Shown one piece after another: positions 7,332 to 12,171 of a stretch of DNA of 12,171 bases. Within the stretch, counting starts at the first letter, position 1, and each line of letters opens with the position of its first letter. Origin of the DNA: Terriglobia bacterium (lineage in GTDB: Bacteria > Acidobacteriota > Terriglobia > UBA7540); contig JALHUF010000360.1 of NCBI GenBank assembly GCA_022866195.1, forward strand, positions 1 to 12,171, in the 5' to 3' direction. The translations under genes were made by a program, and so were the position numbers. Below the pieces are notes generated by a model. That model saw only the letters and a program-made list of their open reading frames with translations. It did not search any database and was not told the origin of the DNA.

Positions 7332-8114
7332 CTACTTCCCCACGAATTTGGCCGGCCGCTTCTCCAGAAAGGCGCGCGTGCCTTCTTTCATGTCGGTGGT
7401 GGTGCAGCAAAGCGCGAACAGGGCCGCTTCCAACGCCTGGCCTTGTTCCCGGGTCATGTTCAGGCCCTGATTGACTGCCTCCAGGGCAAACTTGATGGCC
7501 AGCGGCGCGTTGGCCAGGATCTTTCGCGCCCAGGCCTCCGCCGCCGACATCAACTCCGCTGCCGGCACGACCTGATTCACCAAGCCGATGCGGTACGCCT
7601 CCTGGGCGTTCACCGGCTCACCGCTCAGGATCATCTCCAGCGCGCGTCCCTTCCCCACCAGCCAGGGCAGACGCTGCGTTCCCGCGTATCCCGGAATAAT
7701 CCCCAGCTTGACTTCAGGCTGGCCAAAGCGCGCGTTCTCCGCCGCGATGCGCAAGGTGCAGGCCAGGGCCAGTTCACAGCCACCGCCCAGAGCGTAGCCA
7801 TTAACGGCCGCAATGACAGGCTTCCCCAGATCCTCAAGAAGATCCAGAACCTGATGGCCACGCCGCGAGAGTTCCTGGCCCTCCAAAGGCGTCAGGGCGG
7901 CAAGTTCACCAACGTCGGCCCCGGCCACGAAGGCTTTCTCCCCCGCCCCGGTCAGGATCACCACTCTCACCTCAGCATCGTTTTGCATAGCCTGGAAGCA
8001 GTCGTGCAGTTCGTCCATCACCTGGCGGTTGAGCGCATTCAGTTTGTCAGGGCGATTGACCGTAAGGTAGCCGATGCCTTCGCGTTTCTTGTAGAGCAAC
8101 GTTTCGTAGGCCAT
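7332..8114 (-). CDS. Enoyl-CoA hydratase (crotonase family)
   Basis: The protein hydrates trans-2-enoyl-CoA to 3-hydroxyacyl-CoA, the second step of beta-oxidation. At 260 residues it is the standard monofunctional length. NRPDKLNALN (20-29) and FVAGADVGEL (62-71) form the CoA and oxyanion-hole regions. NGYALGGGCELALACT (105-120) holds the first catalytic Glu114, and PEVKLGIIPGYAGTQRL (133-149) holds the second, Glu134. Both acids are present, as expected for a true hydratase and unlike many crotonase relatives with other reactions. A GGGAG sequence lies about 7 bases upstream of the ATG. The gene follows the 3-hydroxyacyl-CoA dehydrogenase gene, 85 bases downstream of it on the same strand, and that enzyme uses this product. 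Chain-length preference cannot be read from the sequence; short-chain (crotonase) is the likeliest. Confidence 0.93.
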   Translation of the reverse strand: MAYETLLYKKREGIGYLTVNRPDKLNALNRQVMDELHDCFQAMQNDAEVRVVILTGAGEKAFVAGADVGELAALTPLEGQELSRRGHQVLDLLEDLGKPVIAAVNGYALGGGCELALACTLRIAAENARFGQPEVKLGIIPGYAGTQRLPWLVGKGRALEMILSGEPVNAQEAYRIGLVNQVVPAAELMSAAEAWARKILANAPLAIKFALEAVNQGLNMTREQGQALEAALFALCCTTTDMKEGTRAFLEKRPAKFVGK

Positions 8115-8149
8115 GAGAAGCTCCCACGTTCAGAAGTCCGCGCCTGGGC

Positions 8150-8196
8150 GCAAGCCTCGGCACGCCGCCCTCTTCCGCGGGTGCCCTCAGGCTTGC
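8150..8196. repeat. Long imperfect hairpin between the dehydrogenase and hydratase genes
   Basis: Outer arms GCAAGCCT (8150-8157) and AGGCTTGC (8189-8196) are perfect complements. Inside them GGCAC (8159-8163) pairs with GTGCC (8181-8185), and CCGC (8165-8168) pairs with GCGG (8177-8180). That gives about 17 base pairs with short internal loops. The structure begins 3 bases after the stop codon of the upstream (- strand) dehydrogenase gene. No T-tract follows on the - strand, so it is not a classic terminator. It could stabilise or process the mRNA, or be a copy of a dispersed palindromic (REP-like) element. Only the genome can tell which. Confidence 0.55.
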
Positions 8197-8199
8197 CGG

Positions 8200-9087
8200 T
8201 CATTGGAGCAGTTTGTTCACTTTCGGGTTCTTCGGATCGGCGTAGTCGTAAAAGCCTTTGCCGGATTTGCGCCCGCACATTCCCGCCAGTACCATCCGCT
8301 TCAACAGCGGGGGCGGGGCAAATCGGCTTTCTCGAAATTCGTTGAACAGGATTTCCGTAATGTAGCAAGTGGTGTCGACGCCCACCAAATCCATCAGCGC
8401 GAAGGGACCCATGGGATGGTTGCAGCCGAGCTTCATTCCCTGGTCAATATCCTCGATCGTTCCCACACCTTCTTGGAGAGCGCGCACGGCATCCACTAGG
8501 TAAGGGATAAGGAGCCGGTTGACGATGAATCCCGCCCGATCGGTAGTTAAGACGGGCGTCTTCCCCAAGCGGCGCGCAAAATCGAGACCCAGTTGGACTA
8601 CCTCCGGTTCCGTGGCCACCGTCCTGACCACTTCCGCCAGCTTCATCAAGGGCACAGGATTGAAGAAGTGCAGCCCCAGGAATCGTGTCGGGCGGCGCGT
8701 GGCGGTCATCAATTCGGTGATCGAGATAGAGGACGTGTTGCTGGCCAGAATAGCCTCCGGCTTTACAATCCGGTCCAGCTCGGCGAATAGCTCCTTCTTG
8801 CGGTCGAGATTCTCGACAATTGCCTCTACCACCAGGTCGCAATCGGCGAAGTCTTCCAGCGCTAAGGTCGGCTGCAAGCGGCCGAGGGCCTGCGCTTTCT
8901 CGACAGCCGTCAGCTCACCCTTCTCTACAAACTTGGCCAGCGATCGAGCAATGGAAGCCAGCCCCCTATCCAGCAGTTCCTGGGAAAGTTCCCGGACCAC
9001 CGTAGGGAAGCCCGCCACGGCAGCCGCCTGCGAAATCCCTGAACCCATCAGACCACAACCCACCACACCTACCTTGTGAATCTCCAT
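8200..9087 (-). CDS. hbd: 3-hydroxyacyl-CoA (3-hydroxybutyryl-CoA) dehydrogenase
   Basis: The enzyme oxidises L-3-hydroxyacyl-CoA to 3-oxoacyl-CoA with NAD, or runs in reverse in butanoate synthesis. At 295 residues it is the normal monofunctional length. The N-terminal Rossmann fold has GxGxxG-type VVGCGLMGSG (8-17). SNTSS (116-120) carries Ser119, HFFNP (140-144) the catalytic His140, and AEVV (151-154) the catalytic partner Glu152. Asn190 lies in FIVNR. Their spacing equals that of the Ser-His-Glu-Asn set of the human mitochondrial enzyme. The C-terminal domain ends with GRKSGKGFYDY (272-282). A strong Shine-Dalgarno AAAGGAG sits 8 bases before the ATG, the best in the window. It leads the - strand run with enoyl-CoA hydratase and nusB. 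I see no convincing promoter of its own in 9088-9246. Confidence 0.94.
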   Translation of the reverse strand: MEIHKVGVVGCGLMGSGISQAAAVAGFPTVVRELSQELLDRGLASIARSLAKFVEKGELTAVEKAQALGRLQPTLALEDFADCDLVVEAIVENLDRKKELFAELDRIVKPEAILASNTSSISITELMTATRRPTRFLGLHFFNPVPLMKLAEVVRTVATEPEVVQLGLDFARRLGKTPVLTTDRAGFIVNRLLIPYLVDAVRALQEGVGTIEDIDQGMKLGCNHPMGPFALMDLVGVDTTCYITEILFNEFRESRFAPPPLLKRMVLAGMCGRKSGKGFYDYADPKNPKVNKLLQ

Positions 9088-9140
9088 CGTTCAACTCCTT
9101 TGTTCAGGATCGAGGCATGATGAGGGGGAACTCCGGTCAC

Positions 9141-9224
9141 GGCAGGCTGTCCAGCCCGCCTATCCTGGCCTGCCCATAGCAGGAATAACCTGCTCCTGTT
9201 TTCTGCCCCGCCGGAAGCCGCGGG
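9141..9224. other. Cluster of three hairpins downstream of the TPR-GAF gene
   Basis: The 159-base gap 9088-9246 holds three stems. Read along the - strand they are 9224-9220 with 9211-9207 (CCCGC/GCGGG), 9194-9189 with 9183-9178 (AGCAGG/CCTGCT, 5-base loop), and 9174-9168 with 9147-9141 (GGCAGGC/GCCTGCC, with extra inner pairs). None is followed by a T-tract in the - direction, which is the direction of both flanking genes. The middle stem is followed by CCTGTTTT on the + strand only. They may form the 3' end of the TPR gene transcript or mark an RNA processing site. Termination efficiency cannot be judged. Confidence 0.35.
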
Positions 9225-9246
9225 CTGCTGGCTGCCTGTGGCGCGG

Positions 9247-11805
9247 TCAACCTTCGAACTTCGACAGCAGGACTCGCTTGCCGCCTTCTTGGCGCGCTCG
9301 CTCCAGTGCCGCCTCCAGACGGTTGATGACCTCCGTAACGCTGTCCACAATGTCAGACTGCAGCCCCAGCGGAACTTCGCAAACGGCGCAGCAGTAACTT
9401 GGCGGTGCCGCCCCATCCACTTTCACCTGGGAAAGAATGCGCCGCAACTTTTCCACGGCCAGGCCCCCCTGGGCCAGCGCGGTATCCGGAAAAACCACGG
9501 CGATGGCGCACGGGTTGTACCGAATGGCGATGTCGTTCTGCCGGAGGTTTCCCTGCAGGGCTTTCGCCACTTGCAGCAGGTACCGCTGCATGCCCGCGTC
9601 CCCCAGCGTCTTGATGAGCCCCGTGGCGTTTTCGGGCTCCAGAAGACACAAAGATAGGGGCTGCGACGCCTCCTTCGCCCGCGAGGCCTCCGAGAGGAGG
9701 CAATCCAAATAAGCGCTGCGCGGCAGTAGGCCCGTGGTCTGGTCGGACCCGGCGACGGAGCGCACCAGCCGTCGCAATTTGCTGTTGTTCACCGCAATGG
9801 CCACCTGGGTCGCGATAGCTTGCAGCAGAATCCCTTCGCTGGGTGCCCAAGCACGGCGCCCCTCGCACTGCTCCACCAGGAGCAGGCCCACGGCCTGGTC
9901 CCTATCCATCAAAGGCAGCGCCAACAGGGACTGGATCCTAAGCTTCTGCAGGTGGGGCATGATGGAAGCCAGCACAGGGAATTGTGTCACGTCCTCCATC
10001 ATCCAGCCGTCCGGTTTAGTGGCGGCCTGATGCATCCGCGCCATGTACAGACTTAATGCGGCGGCCACATCTGACGACTGCGCAGCGGGCAAGCAATACT
10101 CCACCGTCAATGCCGGGGGGCGGTCGGCAGCCCCCAAGCCTCCCCAGCAACGGCTAGCATTCAGCGCTCGGCCGAGCTCGTTGACCGTCACCCGCATCAC
10201 TCCCTCGGGAGTCGATTCGCGATAGATGCGGGCCGTAATCTCGGAAATCCGCTTGAGATCCTCCAGGGACTGTTGCGAGGGGACGGCGGAAGGGCGCGGC
10301 GCTTCCCTCACGCTGGGGGCCGGCCCTGGCGCCACGGCCGGCGCGGGGGAGACTGGCCCCCCAGTGGGAATAAACCCGGTGGCACTGTACAGCTCGCGCA
10401 GGCGCGTATTCTTCTCCTCCGCTCCTGGATAAAGGCGATTAATCGTTGCCAGGGTCTCCCTCAGCTTCGACTCGAGTTGGTACTGATGGTACATCTCGCC
10501 TTCGATGATGAGATCATCCAAGGCCTCACCTTTCGCCGGGCCTGCCGACGGCCCCGCTCCGCCAACCGCGGCTGCGGCGCGTCCTGCTGTGGAGGGCGGC
10601 TGCACGCGGGAGGCGATATTGTCGTACCAGATTTTGTCGATGTGCCCTTCCAGGGTCAGCAGACGATCGTAATGGCCGGCGCCGTAGGGGTCGACGTCGA
10701 TAATTCGCTCCAGCGTGTCTGCCGCCTGATCGTACTGCTCGCCGGCGAGGTACAGGCCGAAGACTCGTGAGAGGGAGCGCCGTAGGCCATCTTCCTTGTT
10801 CAATTCATTGTAAAGGCTGGTGAGCATCTCCAGCACGCCGAGGTTATTTTCGTCTGCCTGGAAGATCGTCTCCGCAATCCTTAAGAACTCATTTCGTTTA
10901 CCTTCTTGGAAAAGCCGGGTCTTGAGCTGCCCGAGCAGCTTCAGCGCCTGATCTGACTTCCCACCCTGGAGAAGTCCTTCCACGAGCTTCAACAGGACAT
11001 CGAGGGTTTCGGGGCGCGCCTGATAGAGTCTCCAGCAGAGGGGCTGAGCTTTCGTGTAGTCCGCCGTTTGCACATAGGCCCGCGTGACAAGCTCCAGTAC
11101 CATGAGGTCGTCGGGTTTCGCTCCAAATATGGGCTCGAGCAGCGCCACCACCTCTGCGCCTCGCTCCCGCTTCAAGAAGAGTTCCGCCGCCGCAATGGAG
11201 GCAGCTTCATCGGCGGGCTCCAGCTCGTGCGCCCGCTCGACAAGCTCCGCCCAGCGCTCGTCCTGCCCGGCCTTGCGGGCCAGCTGCGCCGCCTGCAAAA
11301 GCGCGCCCGTGGCTACCTTGGGCTGACGAGCGCGCACCGCCTGCTCCGCCAGTTGGACAAGGGCCTCGAGGTTCGAGGGATCCAGCTTGACGATGCGCTG
11401 CAAGCAGTCCACCACCTGGGCGCCGGCACCCGCGACGCGGTGCAGTTCCAGGGCTTCGCGATAGACTTCCAACGCTTCGTTGCCTTTGTTCGCTTTCTCC
11501 AAAAACCCGCCCAGCTTTATCAGCGTGCTCACATCCTTGGGCGACGCCTTCAGGATCTTCCGACAGGCGGCCACCGCCTTGGTGAGATCATTGCGCTTGA
11601 CGTACTGATCCACCAGTTGCGACTGGTAGCGCACGCCCTCGGACACGCGGTTCAGCTTCAAGCAGAGATCGCCGAGGTTCAGCAGCACTTCTTCATCGTT
11701 GGGCTGGTACTTATAGATTTCCTGGAAGGTTTCGAGGGCGGCCTCGAATTTCTGCTTTTGCAGGTATTTCTCGGCTTTCGCAAAGAGTTTTTCGATGTCT
11801 GGCAT
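9247..11805 (-). CDS. TPR repeat protein with GAF domain and degenerate GGDEF domain
   Basis: This 852-residue protein has no signal peptide or membrane segment and is probably cytoplasmic. Residues 1-395 are amphipathic helical pairs typical of TPR repeats, beginning with EKYLQKQKFEAALETF near the N-terminus. An Ala/Gly/Pro linker lies at about 401-426, one more helical pair at 427-479 and a Pro-rich linker at 480-512. Residues 513-676 look like a GAF sensor domain. Residues 688-850 follow a GGDEF (diguanylate cyclase) domain, with DQTTGLLPRSAY at the start and RYNPCAIAVVFPDT where RYGGDEF is normally found. GGDEF is replaced by NPCAI (764-768) and the metal-site LLDxD by LLEPE, so cyclic-di-GMP synthesis is unlikely. 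A scaffold or signal-sensing role is inference. The ATG at 11805 is preferred over a TTG at 11847, which overlaps the promoter. No Shine-Dalgarno sequence is visible. The gene is divergent from lepA. Confidence 0.88.
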   Translation of the reverse strand: MPDIEKLFAKAEKYLQKQKFEAALETFQEIYKYQPNDEEVLLNLGDLCLKLNRVSEGVRYQSQLVDQYVKRNDLTKAVAACRKILKASPKDVSTLIKLGGFLEKANKGNEALEVYREALELHRVAGAGAQVVDCLQRIVKLDPSNLEALVQLAEQAVRARQPKVATGALLQAAQLARKAGQDERWAELVERAHELEPADEAASIAAAELFLKRERGAEVVALLEPIFGAKPDDLMVLELVTRAYVQTADYTKAQPLCWRLYQARPETLDVLLKLVEGLLQGGKSDQALKLLGQLKTRLFQEGKRNEFLRIAETIFQADENNLGVLEMLTSLYNELNKEDGLRRSLSRVFGLYLAGEQYDQAADTLERIIDVDPYGAGHYDRLLTLEGHIDKIWYDNIASRVQPPSTAGRAAAAVGGAGPSAGPAKGEALDDLIIEGEMYHQYQLESKLRETLATINRLYPGAEEKNTRLRELYSATGFIPTGGPVSPAPAVAPGPAPSVREAPRPSAVPSQQSLEDLKRISEITARIYRESTPEGVMRVTVNELGRALNASRCWGGLGAADRPPALTVEYCLPAAQSSDVAAALSLYMARMHQAATKPDGWMMEDVTQFPVLASIMPHLQKLRIQSLLALPLMDRDQAVGLLLVEQCEGRRAWAPSEGILLQAIATQVAIAVNNSKLRRLVRSVAGSDQTTGLLPRSAYLDCLLSEASRAKEASQPLSLCLLEPENATGLIKTLGDAGMQRYLLQVAKALQGNLRQNDIAIRYNPCAIAVVFPDTALAQGGLAVEKLRRILSQVKVDGAAPPSYCCAVCEVPLGLQSDIVDSVTEVINRLEAALERARQEGGKRVLLSKFEG

Positions 11806-11817
11806 GGCAACGAGAAG

Positions 11818-11847
11818 GCTAAACCGCGCCTCTCTCCGGGATGTCAA
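11818..11847 (-). promoter_or_regulatory. Candidate promoter for the TPR-GAF gene
   Basis: On the - strand a perfect TTGACA (11847-11842) is followed after 18 bases by TTTAGC (11823-11818), a weak -10 match of 3 of 6. Transcription would begin near 11811, only about 6 bases before the ATG at 11805. The mRNA would then be almost leaderless, which fits the lack of a Shine-Dalgarno sequence. The -35 box is convincing and the -10 box is not. Confidence 0.4.
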
Positions 11848-11859
11848 GCGTCTGCGAAA

Positions 11860-11888
11860 TTGACAGCATAGCTCCCTTTTGCTAGATT
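11860..11888 (+). promoter_or_regulatory. Sigma70-type promoter for lepA
   Basis: A perfect -35 TTGACA (11860-11865) and a -10 TAGATT (11883-11888, 4 of 6) are separated by an optimal 17 bases. Transcription would start near 11895, leaving a leader of about 110 bases before lepA. The -35 box forms an exact inverted repeat with the -35 box of the divergent TPR-GAF gene, 12 bases away. A second TTGACA at 11916-11921 has no -10 partner. Confidence 0.55.
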
Positions 11889-12004
11889 TTCAAAGGGTTT
11901 GGAGAAGCCCCTCGCTTGACAAGGGCTTGGCCCTGCCGCACTGCCCGCAGAGCATCTCTTCCCCTGGCTGGTCTCCCGCCCGGAACTGGCGATTTGAAAT
12001 TCGC

Positions 12005-12171
12005 ATGACCGACGCTCGCTATATTCGCAACTTCGCCATTGTGGCCCACATCGACCACGGGAAATCTACGCTCGCCGACCGACTGCTCGAACTGACCGGC
12101 GCTCTCCCCCAGCGCGAAATGACCGAGCAAGTCCTCGACTCCATGGACCTGGAGCGGGAACGCGGCATCAC
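12005..12171 (+). CDS. lepA: Elongation factor 4 (LepA), N-terminal part
   Basis: LepA is a ribosome-associated GTPase of the EF-G family linked to back-translocation and ribosome assembly. Only the first 55 codons are present, because the window ends inside the gene. The P-loop (G1) AHIDHGKS is at residues 15-22, and ERERGIT at the edge is the start of the switch I/G2 region. [14 protein letters not shown] followed by [16 protein letters not shown] is the LepA pattern and separates it from TypA, EF-G and EF-Tu. The ATG at 12005 leaves nine residues before the conserved strand. No clear Shine-Dalgarno sequence precedes it. It is transcribed away from the TPR-GAF gene, probably from the promoter at 11860-11888. 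Confidence 0.95.
   Translation, partial: MTDARYIRNFAIVAHIDHGKSTLADRLLELTGALPQREMTEQVLDSMDLERERGI

Noticed and set aside
7443..8345. 300-codon + strand open frame opposite the hydratase and dehydrogenase
   Set aside because: It is antisense to two genes with intact catalytic residues, and its translation has no family motif.
11806..11847. TTG start that would add 14 residues to the TPR-GAF protein
   Set aside because: The TTG is part of a perfect -35 TTGACA on that strand, and the added residues are not TPR-like. The ATG at 11805 opens the first helix.
11068..11871. 267-codon + strand open frame opposite the TPR region
   Set aside because: It mirrors the TPR helices on the other strand and has no recognisable domain.
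11916..11921. Second TTGACA upstream of lepA
   Set aside because: No -10-like sequence lies 16-18 bases downstream.
11882..12130. 82-codon - strand open frame over the lepA start
   Set aside because: It overlaps the highly conserved LepA N-terminus and the lepA promoter region.
1..12171. Search for tRNA, rRNA, CRISPR, insertion sequence, phage or toxin-antitoxin signals
   Set aside because: I saw no cloverleaf, regularly spaced direct repeats, transposase, integrase or terminal inverted repeats by eye.

Overview
The window comes from a GC-rich bacterial chromosome. GC content is high by eye, codon third positions are mostly G or C, and genes are tightly packed. The order coaD, class I aminotransferase, GDP-mannose genes, together with a TPR-GAF protein head-to-head with lepA, resembles what I recall from Acidobacteriota. 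That assignment is inference from gene order and protein style and has not been tested. I see no phage, insertion sequence, CRISPR array, tRNA or rRNA. The window reads as core chromosome.

Left part, + strand (1-6810). A short 3' remnant of an upstream gene (possibly rsmD) is followed by a hairpin and a good sigma70-type promoter. A tightly spaced run of genes follows: coaD (phosphopantetheine adenylyltransferase), a PLP-dependent aspartate-type aminotransferase, manA (type I mannose-6-phosphate isomerase), manC (mannose-1-phosphate guanylyltransferase) and a phosphomannomutase/phosphoglucomutase. Gaps are 7 to 35 bases, which suggests one operon. ManA, the mutase and ManC together supply all three steps from fructose-6-phosphate to GDP-mannose, the donor for mannosylated glycans, exopolysaccharide or GDP-deoxysugars. 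A membrane-embedded Ste24-like M48 metalloprotease follows 47 bases later.

Middle part, - strand (6821-9087). In transcription order this holds 3-hydroxyacyl-CoA dehydrogenase, enoyl-CoA hydratase and nusB. The first two carry out consecutive steps of fatty-acid or butanoate beta-oxidation. NusB is a transcription antitermination factor. NusB ends 10 bases from the M48 gene in a convergent arrangement. The two gaps in this group hold a long imperfect hairpin and an A-rich array with a 7-base period.

Right part (9088-12171). A 159-base hairpin-rich gap leads to a large - strand gene for an 852-residue cytoplasmic protein. It has TPR repeats, a GAF domain and a GGDEF-like domain whose signature residues are all replaced. 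It is divergent from lepA (elongation factor 4), which runs off the right edge. The 199-base gap between them carries two back-to-back TTGACA -35 boxes forming a perfect inverted repeat.

I do not see a clearly new multi-gene system. The least ordinary items are the TPR-GAF-degenerate-GGDEF protein with its divergent promoter, the heptad repeat before nusB, and the hairpin after the dehydrogenase gene.
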